Part shown: positions 34,909-43,959 of the stretch, in pieces
Position numbering within the stretch: the first letter of the stretch is position 1
Layout: the number at the start of each line of letters is the position of its first letter
NCBI GenBank assembly: GCA_029262065.1
Contig: JAJDAC010000002.1
Coordinates: forward strand, 62,001-126,000
Length of the DNA stretch: 64,000 bases
Origin: Candidatus Krumholzibacteriota bacterium
GTDB taxonomy: Bacteria > Krumholzibacteriota > Krumholzibacteriia > JAJRXK01
Direction of reading: 5' to 3'
Program-made: the position numbers and the translations under genes
Notes under the pieces: model-generated
The model's database searches: none
The model's input: only the letters and a program-made list of their open reading frames with translations
What the model was told of the DNA's origin: nothing

Positions 34909-36342
34909 ATGAGAAGCTCCCTACTCCTGACCGCAGCCGCCCTACTCCTGGCAAGCTCCACGTACGCCGCCGGCACCCAACAGAAGAAGATCGGCGGCAG
35001 CGGCCCCTATGATCGCCCCACTGTGCACACCGGTACGTGGTGCTACGTCGAGTGGAGTCAGACCGCGGTCACGTGCGCAGCCGAACCCGACACGTTCGTG
35101 GCTGACGGCGATAGCGCGGTTGTACGTTTCACGGTCCGCAACTGGCGGCCGGCGGGCGCTAGTATACCAGCGTTCCAACTGGACAACGTCGCTGTCGTGT
35201 CGAAATCAATCTACGATTCGTACTTGTTGCCCGTGGGACTTCTGGTCGACGAATACGGATGCGAGCTCGATCCCGCCGCACCCATGCTCGACTTCGCGTC
35301 CATCGCGCCGCGCGACCTGCCCTATTTCACCAGCTTCGACGGAGGCTACGGACAGGAATGGTCTGGTGACCTGTCGCAGGTGAGCTGGGAAGACGGGTTG
35401 GATATCAACGACCTGCTTACCTTTGGGCCGATGTTCGATGACCCATTCAATCCCGTGTACGACGCTCAGCAAAATGCTTCGTCGAACACCGGCGCTATCC
35501 GCATCGGTCAGGGCACCGGACCCGAATTCGTCACCATCGATCTGCAACTCACCGACTTGGTGATCGGCGAAGAATACGTAGTGACGTACTGGTCCAGATC
35601 CACCAACGGTGGCAACACCTGCCAAATGGGCCCGCCCTACGACACCTGGGAAGTCGAGATCTTCGGCGAGACGCTCGAGTGCGCCCCCGACCCGCCGCAG
35701 ATCGAGATTCTCGAATTCCGCACACTGGCGTGGAATCCGGTCACGGACGTCTGGCGCTTCCAGGCCCGGGTAACCAACACCGGCCAGGGCGACGCCACCG
35801 GCGTGGGCATGACGCTGACCGACGCCACCGTGTGGATCCCCATCCTGGACAACTTCGGCGAAGTGGGAGCAGTACCGGTGGGTGGCGACGTGTGGACGGG
35901 TTCGTTCGAGGTGGACCTCACGAACTTCCCGCCGCTAGCCGGCGAGCCACTCATGGAATTCCACTTCAACTACCTGGACGACTGCGCCGACCGGGAATCG
36001 CAGGACCTTCTGTACCAGACCCTGGCCGTACCGGCCTACCCGACCGATGCGCCCAGCGTGAAACCGCCCGGGTCGTTGGCCCAGAACGTTCCCAATCCGT
36101 TCAACCCCCGTACCCGAATCGAGTTCACACTCCAGGATGCGGCTACGGTCCGACTGGACGTTTTGGACATTCGGGGACGAGTCGTACGGCGTTTGTTCGA
36201 GGGATCCATGCCGGGCGGAATGCATGCGACCACGTGGGACGGCACGGACGAAGACCATCGAGCGGTCGCGGCCGGCCCGTACTTCTACGCTTTGCAAACG
36301 CCCAGCGGAACGATCACGCGCAAGATGGTGCTACTTAAATAG
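34909..36342 (+). CDS. Exported protein with FlgD-Ig-like C-terminal domain, paralogue 2
   Basis: 477 residues. The signal peptide M-R-S-S-L-L-L-T-A-A-A-L-L...Y-A-A is followed by the same N-terminal block as paralogue 1 (K-I-G-G-S-G-P-Y-D-R, F-V-A-D-G, A-V-V-R-F-T-V-R-N). It has an added ~130-residue domain, I-L-E-F-R-T-L-A-W-N onward, resembling a CARDB/FN3 beta-sandwich. The C-terminus is N-V-P-N-P-F-N-P-R-T-R-I ... R-K-M-V-L-L-K. ATG 34909 follows GGAG at 34897-34900 by 8 nt. Its 3' end overlaps the convergent Nramp-like gene by 12 nt. Confidence 0.82.
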   Translation: MRSSLLLTAAALLLASSTYAAGTQQKKIGGSGPYDRPTVHTGTWCYVEWSQTAVTCAAEPDTFVADGDSAVVRFTVRNWRPAGASIPAFQLDNVAVVSKSIYDSYLLPVGLLVDEYGCELDPAAPMLDFASIAPRDLPYFTSFDGGYGQEWSGDLSQVSWEDGLDINDLLTFGPMFDDPFNPVYDAQQNASSNTGAIRIGQGTGPEFVTIDLQLTDLVIGEEYVVTYWSRSTNGGNTCQMGPPYDTWEVEIFGETLECAPDPPQIEILEFRTLAWNPVTDVWRFQARVTNTGQGDATGVGMTLTDATVWIPILDNFGEVGAVPVGGDVWTGSFEVDLTNFPPLAGEPLMEFHFNYLDDCADRESQDLLYQTLAVPAYPTDAPSVKPPGSLAQNVPNPFNPRTRIEFTLQDAATVRLDVLDIRGRVVRRLFEGSMPGGMHATTWDGTDEDHRAVAAGPYFYALQTPSGTITRKMVLLK

Positions 36343-37584
36343 CTGGTCCAGCACCTGCCGTCCGGTGATGACACCGAACAACAGCAGCGCCACGACCAGA
36401 GCCGTTGTCGCCAACCAGCGATTGCGCAGTCGACCCACGAACTTGTCGCGGCCGTTCAGCCACAGCAGGCTGGCGGCCAGGATTGGCATGAACAACCCAC
36501 TGGCAATGGTGTACGTGCGAATGACCCAGATCGGGCGATCGAACGCCAACAACACCATGGGCGGAAGGGCCAGGTACAGCAGGAAGCCGCGGTAGTTCCG
36601 TCCACGCACGTCGACTTTCGTATCGTACTTTCCGCGCATGGCGTCGATGTAGTCGGCGAACAGGTAGGGCACGCCCTGCCAGACTCCAAGGGTGCTGGTG
36701 AAGATGGCGCCCCATACGCCCACCAGGAATATCGTACGCGCGGTGCCCCCGGTACCCGCGCCCAGTCGCGTCGTGGCCGCCTCGCCAATCGCGTCGGCGC
36801 AAGCTACCAAGCCTGCGCTACCGCGCGGCAGACCACCGCCGTCCTGCAGAACCTCGGCCGCGAGCATGAGCATGGCCACACCAAACAAGCCGGTCAAGAC
36901 GTAGCCCACCGCAAGGTCGGTTCGCACCGCCGACAGTCGTTCGGGGCCATCCCACCCCTTCTCGGCAATCCAGTACCCGTAGGCCAACATGGTCACGCTA
37001 CCACCCACACCGCCCATCAGGCCGAGCAACGCTGCCGCCGATCCAACCGGCACGGCGGGGACCACCAGGCCGCGCAGAGCCGCCCCCAGATCGGGTCCGA
37101 TCAGCGCGACGCTGGCCAGCAGGGTTATGACCATGAGACCGATGAGCCACTTCATGAGCGATTCAAACAGGCCGTATCGACCCACCAGGACCAGGGCCAG
37201 GGCAACCAACGAGTGACCAATGCCGGCCGCTGCGATCGGCAGCCGCGGCACCAGAGCGTTGGCGGCCACACCGCAGGCACTCATGAGCCCGCCGGCCACG
37301 ATGAAGCCCCAGACCACCAGATATAGAAGGAAGTAGATGCGGAATGGTCGGCCCAGGTGGCGGCACCAGCCCTCCATGAGACTCGTGCCCGTAGCCAGCT
37401 GCCAGCGGGCCACGCCCTCATTCAGGGCCAGCTTAAGGGCGGCCCCCAGGACAATGGCCCAAAGGACCACCACGCCAAAATCGGCGCCCGCGACCATGGC
37501 GGCCAGCAGATCGCCGGCGCCCACGCCGGTGGCCGCGATGGCCAGGCCGGGCCCCAGAGACCTCAGGTTGCGGAAAAAACCCAT
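36331..37584 (-). CDS. Divergent Nramp-related membrane transporter
   Basis: 417 residues with about eleven hydrophobic helices starting L-G-P-G-L-A-I-A-A-T-G-V-G-A-G-D. The overall pattern, including the A-T-G-V-G-A-G-D loop in TM1 and the W-G-x-I-F-T-S-T-L-G-V-W-Q-G region, places it in the Nramp-related superfamily. The metal-binding D-P-G-N and M-P-H motifs are both absent (TM6 reads G-G-V-G-G-S-V-T-M-L). Transport of a divalent cation is therefore not assured. It is a single minus-strand gene, convergent with paralogue 2. It is distinct from the pxp-linked transporter at 6869. Confidence 0.8.
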   Translation of the reverse strand: MGFFRNLRSLGPGLAIAATGVGAGDLLAAMVAGADFGVVVLWAIVLGAALKLALNEGVARWQLATGTSLMEGWCRHLGRPFRIYFLLYLVVWGFIVAGGLMSACGVAANALVPRLPIAAAGIGHSLVALALVLVGRYGLFESLMKWLIGLMVITLLASVALIGPDLGAALRGLVVPAVPVGSAAALLGLMGGVGGSVTMLAYGYWIAEKGWDGPERLSAVRTDLAVGYVLTGLFGVAMLMLAAEVLQDGGGLPRGSAGLVACADAIGEAATTRLGAGTGGTARTIFLVGVWGAIFTSTLGVWQGVPYLFADYIDAMRGKYDTKVDVRGRNYRGFLLYLALPPMVLLAFDRPIWVIRTYTIASGLFMPILAASLLWLNGRDKFVGRLRNRWLATTALVVALLLFGVITGRQVLDQLFK

Positions 37585-37805
37585 GTGCCGATCATCTTCG
37601 GACGCTGCCCACAGGGCCAGCGCTGAAATGACCCGGATCGGAAGTAGCGCCTGGTATGGTTTTTCTTTCGTCCCCGGTCTATTCTACCCGGGTTGAATGT
37701 GACCTTTGGCCGGCCATTGCGGTCTGGAGAAGGAACACGAAATCGTCTTCGCTCCCGCTGCGCGCCGAGGTCCGGTGCACGAGCGGAATGAAAGGAACAC
37801 GCGCA

Positions 37806-38213
37806 ATGAGCTATCCCATCGATGAGATCGAAGGAATCGGTCCCTCCTTCGCAGAGAAGCTAAAGGGTGCTTCGATCGCAAACACCGACAACCTGCTGAA
37901 GTTTTGCTGCGATGCGGCCGGTCGCAAGAAAATCGCGAGCGACACCGGCATTTCCGAGAGCCAGCTCTTGAAGTGGGCCAACCTGGCCGACCTCATGCGC
38001 ATCAAGGGCGTGGGCAAACAGTTCGCGGAACTACTGGAGGCTGCCGGCGTAGACACCGTGAAGGAACTTCGCAACCGGAACGCGGCGAACCTGACCGAGG
38101 CCATGAACAAGCTCAACGGCGAAAAGAAGTTGACAAAGGGTCAGGCCCACGTGGATACAGTATCCGGATGGATCGACCAGGCCAAGGCAATGGACCCCAA
38201 GATTACGCACTAG
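37806..38213 (+). CDS. DUF4332 helix-hairpin-helix protein
   Basis: 135 residues. Two HhH-like repeats are visible: I-E-G-I-G-P-S-F-A-E-K-L near residue 8 and I-K-G-V-G-K-Q-F-A-E-L-L near residue 65. This is the DUF4332 pattern. Such small proteins are presumed nucleic-acid binding, but function is unproven. ATG 37806 is preferred over an in-frame ATG at 37788 because AAAGGA lies at suitable distance. Hairpins follow the stop. Confidence 0.85.
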   Translation: MSYPIDEIEGIGPSFAEKLKGASIANTDNLLKFCCDAAGRKKIASDTGISESQLLKWANLADLMRIKGVGKQFAELLEAAGVDTVKELRNRNAANLTEAMNKLNGEKKLTKGQAHVDTVSGWIDQAKAMDPKITH

Positions 38214-38256
38214 ACCCTGGCCACCCCTGAACGGTTTCTACCGGGTCGCTTGAGAG

Positions 38257-38284
38257 CCCCGGCCGCGCGCAAGCGGGGCCGGGG
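38257..38284 (+). terminator. GC-rich hairpin after the DUF4332 gene
   Basis: CCCCGGCC and GGCCGGGG are separated by a 12-nt spacer, 43 nt after the stop. There is no clear T-run, so this is a weak terminator call. Confidence 0.4.
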
Positions 38285-38320
38285 GAGCGTGCTTTCCCCG
38301 AGCAACGTTCCGACTCGGCT

Positions 38321-38346
38321 CCCCTTCTATTCCATAATAGAGGGGG
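38321..38346. other. Unassigned strong hairpin upstream of the VWA gene
   Basis: CCCCTTCTATT and AATAGAGGGGG form an 11-bp stem with one G-T pair around a CCAT loop, about 97 nt before the VWA start. Neither strand has a following T-run. A leader structure or a protein site is possible. Confidence 0.45.
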
Positions 38347-38442
38347 AAAGACACAACGCCCCGCCAAATCCGTGTCGCTAACCGCGAGAACGCATCCGGC
38401 GTTCTTTCAGTGCGCGCACACCAGTTCAGGCAGGTTGTTGGC

Positions 38443-39579
38443 ATGGCCCATCACGCTCGACGTTCATCTTTCCCGCTATTCACCTGGGCACCATTGGCGA
38501 TGGCGGCCCTTGCATTCGGCGCCCTTGCGTTCGCCGGCTGCGCCGCCGACGGCGAAGGCGACTTCCTGGATCCCGTCACTCCCGGAAGCAGCATCAGCAT
38601 TGAGATTCTTGGCGATCCCGAGTTGGAATATGATCCCCAGAAAGGCACCACGAACGTCGTAGTGCAGTTCATCGCACGCGACGGACAGGACAATCCGTTG
38701 AGCGCCACCGAGTTGGACGTGGACATGCGCCTCGATGGCAACACCATCGACACCGAGGCCATTCTGCGTGAAGACTCAGAAGAGCTCTCGGCCAACATCC
38801 ACCTGAGCCTGGTGCTCGATGCCAGCTACTCCATGGAGCAGCACGCGGTACCGGCCTTCGAGCCCATGTTGAGCGCGGCCAGGCGCACGGTTCAGCAGGG
38901 TCGCAATCTATATACATCGCGACCGGGCGTGTTCAACTGGAACCTCTATTGGTTCAACGATCTCATCTTCCAGCCCACCGGCACGTGGCCTGATTTCGTG
39001 ATCGAGAACATTCCCAGCCCCGACCCTGGATCGTTCACCAAGTTGTACGCGGCGGTGGACCTTGCCGTGGAAGAATCGCTTGAGGCCGCGCTGAGCGCGC
39101 CCACGGACGAGCGTCATCAGCACATCATGGTGGTGTTCTCCGATGGTGCGGACAACTACTCGTGGTTTGCCAACCCCGAGGTCCTTGGCACCTCCAACAT
39201 CACCAACGATTACGCCTACGACTACAACGGCTACCAAGCGGTGACCCAGGCCCAACTGCTCAACCGCGTGCGCGATCACGAAACCCTTCAACTTCACGTT
39301 ATCGGTCTGGGTTCGGCCGTGAACAACACGGCACTCAAGGAGCTGGCCCGCGTGGGACGGGGCCGCTACTTCAAGAATCTGTCGGCGAGCGAGATCCCTA
39401 CCCTGTTTGATCAGGTCATCCGCGAGTTCACAACCATCCAGACCACTGGTGTCACGCTGCCCGTGCCCCCCGGCGACTACACGTTCAAGATCAAGGTCAA
39501 GGACGCCGACGGTACAGCCAGCGCGAGTCACGAATTCCGCTTCCATGGCGGCGACGGGAACGTTCGCGTTATTCCCTGA
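38443..39579 (+). CDS. VWA-domain lipoprotein
   Basis: 378 residues. An N-terminal hydrophobic stretch ends in F-A-G-C at Cys33, a lipobox. A von Willebrand A domain follows at about residues 118-340, with an intact MIDAS motif D126-A-S128-Y-S130 and V-V-F-S-D-G-A-D-N. The last ~45 residues (V-T-L-P-V-P-P-G-D-Y-T-F-K-I-K-V-K-D) are a short beta-sandwich. It probably acts as an extracytoplasmic metal-dependent adhesion or scaffold. ATG 38443 was chosen; an upstream GTG at 38410 would add 11 residues. No neighbour gives a functional hint. Confidence 0.8.
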   Translation: MAHHARRSSFPLFTWAPLAMAALAFGALAFAGCAADGEGDFLDPVTPGSSISIEILGDPELEYDPQKGTTNVVVQFIARDGQDNPLSATELDVDMRLDGNTIDTEAILREDSEELSANIHLSLVLDASYSMEQHAVPAFEPMLSAARRTVQQGRNLYTSRPGVFNWNLYWFNDLIFQPTGTWPDFVIENIPSPDPGSFTKLYAAVDLAVEESLEAALSAPTDERHQHIMVVFSDGADNYSWFANPEVLGTSNITNDYAYDYNGYQAVTQAQLLNRVRDHETLQLHVIGLGSAVNNTALKELARVGRGRYFKNLSASEIPTLFDQVIREFTTIQTTGVTLPVPPGDYTFKIKVKDADGTASASHEFRFHGGDGNVRVIP

Positions 39580-39601
39580 TCTCACGCGTTCCGAACACTC
39601 C

Positions 39602-39628
39602 GGGAGGTCCCCCACAGGGGGGCCTCCC
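39602..39628 (+). terminator. Strong hairpin after the VWA gene
   Basis: GGGAGGTCCCCC pairs with GGGGGGCCTCCC (12 bp, one G-T) around an ACA loop, 22 nt after the stop. No T-run follows, but the stem is very stable. Confidence 0.6.
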
Positions 39629-39721
39629 AACGCCCTCCCCACGCCTCCCACCCTCCAGTCCAAGCGTTGACAACTCCTTGACGTCGCTCCTGCATGGCGG
39701 CGGAATTTTGGTGTATCTTTA

Positions 39722-39737
39722 GACCGACCCGCCGGTC
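39722..39737. promoter_or_regulatory. Dyad upstream of the RND operon (possible repressor site)
   Basis: GACCG and CGGTC are separated by ACCCGC, 42 nt before the adaptor start and just past a TATCTT hexamer. The ACCG/CGGT half-sites resemble TetR-type operators that control efflux operons. No regulator gene is adjacent, so this is speculative. Confidence 0.3.
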
Positions 39738-39779
39738 GTTCTACATCCATTTCCGTTCAGACCATTGGAGCCCCCCAAG

Positions 39780-40880
39780 ATGCGCCGATGCCGGCATCTG
39801 CCCCTGTCGCTTGCTCTCGTGCTTTTGCCTATCTCCCTGGCTTGCGGTAACAGCGAGCCCCAGGGCGGCGCCCGCCCCGCCAATGCGGGTCCCGGCGGTG
39901 AGCGCCCCGCCCAACCCCCGATTCCAGTAGCCATCCAGCCCGCCATCACCGGGCCCATCGCAGCCTACTACACGGCCACAGCCACGCTGGAGGCCCAGGC
40001 CGAAGCCGAGGTCCTGGCCCGCGTCAGCGGACTGGTGAGTTCGTTGAGCGTGGAAGAGGGCGACGCGGTAGGCGCGAACCAGACCCTGCTACGCGTGGGC
40101 AACGACGAATACCGCCTGCGCGTGGACCAGGCGGCGGCCAGCGTCGCGAACCTGCAGTCGAAGTACGACCGCATGGAGGAAATGGCGGCTCGCAAACTGG
40201 TGTCGGCCGAAGAATTCGACGCGGCCAAGAACGAGTTGGCCACGGCCAAGGCCAACGAGGGCCTGGCCCGCCTCGACCTCAGCTACACGCGCGTGCAAGC
40301 CCCGTTCGAGGGTATCGTGACCCAGCGCCTTGTGGATGCGGGAGAGAATGTCGCGGTCGGAACGCCGCTGTTCCGGATCGCCGACTTCACGCCTTTGCTG
40401 GCCCGGGTCCACGTGCCTTCAAAGGAATTCCGGCGCCTGGAACAGAACCAATCGGTTCGCCTGACGTTGGACAGCACGCAGCAGGAGTTGAGCGGCTCGA
40501 TAACCCTGGTAAGTCCCATCATCGACCCCACCAGCGGCACGATCAAACTCACCATCGAAATCCCCTCGTATCCGGCGGGAACCCGCCCCGGTGACTTCGC
40601 CGAGGTAAGCATCGTGACCGAACTGCGCGAGAACGTCACGCTGGTCCCCAGCGTAGCCGTGGTTACCGACAAGGGCGAAGACACCGTGTACGTCGTGCTC
40701 GACGACACGGCCGAACGTCGCGTGGTGGAGCTGGGATTCACCGACGGCCAACACTCGCAGGTACTCAGCGGCGTGGCCGTTGGCGATCAGGTCGTCGTCA
40801 AGGGCCAGCGTTCGTTGAAGAACGGGTCGCCGGTAAAGGTCCTGGAAGACGCCATCGCCAATACCGCCATGGGGCGCTGA
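39780..40880 (+). CDS. RND efflux periplasmic adaptor (membrane fusion lipoprotein)
   Basis: 366 residues. A lipobox ends S-L-A-C at Cys22. Biotinyl-lipoyl-like strands (A-E-V-L-A-R-V-S-G-L-V-S-S-L-S-V-E-E-G-D) flank a coiled-coil hairpin. T-R-V-Q-A-P-F-E-G-I-V follows, with the beta-barrel and membrane-proximal domains after it. This is the AcrA/MexA-type plan. It links inner-membrane RND pumps to an outer-membrane channel. The stop is 4 nt before the first permease gene. No TolC-like gene is visible in the window. Confidence 0.92.
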   Translation: MRRCRHLPLSLALVLLPISLACGNSEPQGGARPANAGPGGERPAQPPIPVAIQPAITGPIAAYYTATATLEAQAEAEVLARVSGLVSSLSVEEGDAVGANQTLLRVGNDEYRLRVDQAAASVANLQSKYDRMEEMAARKLVSAEEFDAAKNELATAKANEGLARLDLSYTRVQAPFEGIVTQRLVDAGENVAVGTPLFRIADFTPLLARVHVPSKEFRRLEQNQSVRLTLDSTQQELSGSITLVSPIIDPTSGTIKLTIEIPSYPAGTRPGDFAEVSIVTELRENVTLVPSVAVVTDKGEDTVYVVLDDTAERRVVELGFTDGQHSQVLSGVAVGDQVVVKGQRSLKNGSPVKVLEDAIANTAMGR

Positions 40881-40884
40881 TCCG

Positions 40885-43800
40885 ATGCGCGGATTCGTCG
40901 ACCTGGCGGTTCGCCGCCGCGTAAGCGTAATCATGGTCGCCTTGGCCGTGAGTGCATTCGGCTACGTGGGCTACCAACGTCTGTCCATCGAGCTGTTTCC
41001 GGACATATCCTACCCGGCCCTCACGGTACAGACCGACTTTCCTGACACGGCACCGCAGGAAGTAGAAAGCCTGGTCACGCGACCGGTGGAAGAAGCGGTG
41101 GGCGTCTTGCGCGGCCTGCAGACCATTCGGTCGGTATCACGTTCGGGAGTGTCAGAAGTAACCCTCGAGTTCGATTGGGATGCCGACATGGACTTGTTGT
41201 CCATGGAGGTACGAGAGAAACTCGATCGCATCATCCTGCCCGACGGATGCGATGACCCTATCGTGCTGCGCTTCGACCCCGCGCTCGACCCCATCGCCCG
41301 CCTGGCCCTGGCCGGCGACGATGAATTGGGGGACGTGCGCTACCTGGCCGAACACAAGATCAAGATCGACCTTGAGACCCTGCGCGGAATCGCCGCCGCC
41401 CAGATCCGTGGCGGCCTGGAAGAGGAAATCCACATCGACATCGACCAGGAACGCCTGGCCGCTCTGGGAATTCCGTTGGACCGCGTGCGGGCGGTGGTGG
41501 GTATCTCCAACATAAACCTGCCCGGTGGCTCCCTCCGTAGCACCGACAGCCAGTATCTCATTCGCACCATCAACGAATTCGACTCGTTGGAGGAGATCGG
41601 TAACCTCATCTTGCGGCAGGAAGAGTCGGCGGCCATTCGGCTATCCGACGTAGCCACCGTGCAATGGGGCGCGAAGGAACGCGAAGAGATCACCCGGGTC
41701 AACGGGCGGGAATCGGTCGAGATTTCGGTATACAAGGAAGGCGATGCCAACACCGTGCGCGCGGCCAGAGCGTTGCGTCAGGCCGTCACCACCTGGCAGG
41801 AGAAACTTCCGCCCGGGTACGAACTGACGGTGTTGTTCGACCAGAGCCGGTTCATCGAGCAGGCCGTGAAGGAAGTCCGCAACGCGGCCGTCATTGGCGG
41901 CGGGCTGGCCATTCTGGTGCTCCTGGTGTTCCTTCGCGATCTGCGCAGCACCATCATCATCGCCACCTCCATTCCGTTGTCGGTCATTGCCACGTTCATG
42001 CTCATGTACCGCATGGACATTTCGTTGAACATCATGTCGCTGGGCGGACTGACGCTGGGCATTGGCATGCTGGTCGACAATTCCATCGTGGTTCTCGAAT
42101 CCATTTTCCGACGACGTCGCGAAGGAGAACCGCTGGTGAGCGCCGCGGTCGAGGGGACCACCGAGGTGGGACCAGCGGTCATCGCCTCCACCCTTACCAC
42201 CGTGGCGGTGTTCCTACCCATCGTGTTCGTCGAGGGCATTGCCGGGCAGCTGTTCGCCGACCAGGCACTCACGGTCACGTTCAGTTTGCTGGCGTCGCTG
42301 GTGGTCGCCATTTCGCTCATTCCCATGCTGAGCGCGCTGGGCGCCAAGCAGCGCCTGGGCGTTCACGTAGCTTCGGGCGAAGCGCGACCTCAAATTGTGT
42401 CCCAGGCCGCGCAAACACTGGGCTCTTTTTCGCGAGGCTACGATCGCCTGCTACGCGGCGCCCTCCATCGACGCGCATTCACGCTCGCCGTGGCCTTTGG
42501 ATTGTTCGTGGCTTCGATCGCCGGCCTGCGCACGTTGGGAACCGAGTTGATACCCCAACTCACCGAAGGAGAATTCTTCTTCGAGGTAAGCCTGCCCGAG
42601 GGAGCCAGTCTGGCCGCCACCAACGACGTGATCGTTCGCATGGAAGACGCGGCCACCGAGAGCCCCGACGTCGAGCTTCACTACTCGACCGTGGGTAGCC
42701 GAATGGTGTCGGGAGGCATGTCCTTGAACACCAAGGCCGAGAATCTGGGACAATTGAACGTGGTCTTGACCAGCTCGGACGACGCGGTGGAAGAGCGCGT
42801 GGTTGGTTCGATGCGAGAGCGGTTCGCCGACATCCCAGACCTGGACATCAAGCTTGGACACCCGGCGTACTTCAGTCTGAAAACACCGGTCGAAGTGGTG
42901 ATCTTCGGTGAGGATCTGCAGGAGCTTCGCGACTACTCGTTGATTCTCGCCCAAGCGCTCGAGAACGTGAACGGACTCGTCGACGTTCGATCTTCACTCG
43001 AAGCCGGCAACCCCGAGGTCCAGGTGGTCTTCGACCGAACGCGCGTGGCTTCCATGGGTTTGGACATGGCCCAGCTATCGGCGACGCTGCGCAATCGGGT
43101 CATGGGTGTGGTGCCCACGCGCTTCAAGGAAACCGATCGTCAGATCGACATTCGCATTCGCAACCGCGAGGCGGACCGGCAGTCGCTGGAAGATGTGCGG
43201 CGACTCATGCTGTCGGGCCCGGATGGCTCACCTATCCGACTGCTATCGGTCGCCGACGTTTCATTCGCTCGCGGACCAGCCGAAATCCACCGCCAACAAC
43301 AGCAACGCGCCGCTATCATCAGCGCCAACCTGCAGGGGGGCAGCCTGGGTGGAGCCATGACGCAAGTAGAAAGCGCCCTGGGCCAGAATCCAACCCCCGC
43401 CGGTATTTCCACCGAGCTGGGCGGGCAGAACAAGGAAATGAAAGTGAGCTTCGCCAGCTTGCGCTTCGCACTGGGGCTGGCCGTCTTCCTGGTCTACCTG
43501 GTCATGGCGGCCACATTCGAATCGTTCCTGCATCCGCTGGTGGTGTTGTTCACGATTCCCTTGGCTTTGGTGGGAGTGGTGGCTGCCCTCATGGTTACCG
43601 GCACTACCATCAGCGTGATCGTGCTCATTGGTACCATCATGTTGGTGGGCATCGTCGTGAACAATGCGATCGTGCTGATCGACACCATCAATAGAATGCG
43701 TCGCAGCGGCATGGACAAGATGGACGCCATCGTCAGTGCCGGTCACACCCGCCTACGACCTATTCTCATGACCACGCTCACCACCATCCTGGGGCTCATG

Positions 43801-43959
43801 CCCATGGCCATTTCGTGGGGACAAGGCGCCGAACTCCGGGCCCCCCTGGCTATCACCGTTGCCGGCGGCTTGCTTCTTAGCACCGCCCTGACCCTGGTCG
43901 TCATTCCCGCCGCCTACTCACTGGTACCTTCCCGCGTGCAACAGGAGGACCCGTCATGA
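40885..43959 (+). CDS. RND efflux permease, first subunit
   Basis: 1024 residues, normal for AcrB-type HAE permeases. Twelve hydrophobic helices flank two large periplasmic loops. L-F-P-D-I-S-Y-P is the family start; the TM4 motif reads G-I-G-M-L-V-D398-N, so the first proton-relay aspartate is kept and the second (AcrB D408) is Asn. P-L-A-L-V-G-V-V in TM10-11 is intact. The 3' end shares ATGA with the second permease. Probable proton-driven export of hydrophobic compounds or drugs; substrate unknown. Confidence 0.93.
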   Translation: MRGFVDLAVRRRVSVIMVALAVSAFGYVGYQRLSIELFPDISYPALTVQTDFPDTAPQEVESLVTRPVEEAVGVLRGLQTIRSVSRSGVSEVTLEFDWDADMDLLSMEVREKLDRIILPDGCDDPIVLRFDPALDPIARLALAGDDELGDVRYLAEHKIKIDLETLRGIAAAQIRGGLEEEIHIDIDQERLAALGIPLDRVRAVVGISNINLPGGSLRSTDSQYLIRTINEFDSLEEIGNLILRQEESAAIRLSDVATVQWGAKEREEITRVNGRESVEISVYKEGDANTVRAARALRQAVTTWQEKLPPGYELTVLFDQSRFIEQAVKEVRNAAVIGGGLAILVLLVFLRDLRSTIIIATSIPLSVIATFMLMYRMDISLNIMSLGGLTLGIGMLVDNSIVVLESIFRRRREGEPLVSAAVEGTTEVGPAVIASTLTTVAVFLPIVFVEGIAGQLFADQALTVTFSLLASLVVAISLIPMLSALGAKQRLGVHVASGEARPQIVSQAAQTLGSFSRGYDRLLRGALHRRAFTLAVAFGLFVASIAGLRTLGTELIPQLTEGEFFFEVSLPEGASLAATNDVIVRMEDAATESPDVELHYSTVGSRMVSGGMSLNTKAENLGQLNVVLTSSDDAVEERVVGSMRERFADIPDLDIKLGHPAYFSLKTPVEVVIFGEDLQELRDYSLILAQALENVNGLVDVRSSLEAGNPEVQVVFDRTRVASMGLDMAQLSATLRNRVMGVVPTRFKETDRQIDIRIRNREADRQSLEDVRRLMLSGPDGSPIRLLSVADVSFARGPAEIHRQQQQRAAIISANLQGGSLGGAMTQVESALGQNPTPAGISTELGGQNKEMKVSFASLRFALGLAVFLVYLVMAATFESFLHPLVVLFTIPLALVGVVAALMVTGTTISVIVLIGTIMLVGIVVNNAIVLIDTINRMRRSGMDKMDAIVSAGHTRLRPILMTTLTTILGLMPMAISWGQGAELRAPLAITVAGGLLLSTALTLVVIPAAYSLVPSRVQQEDPS

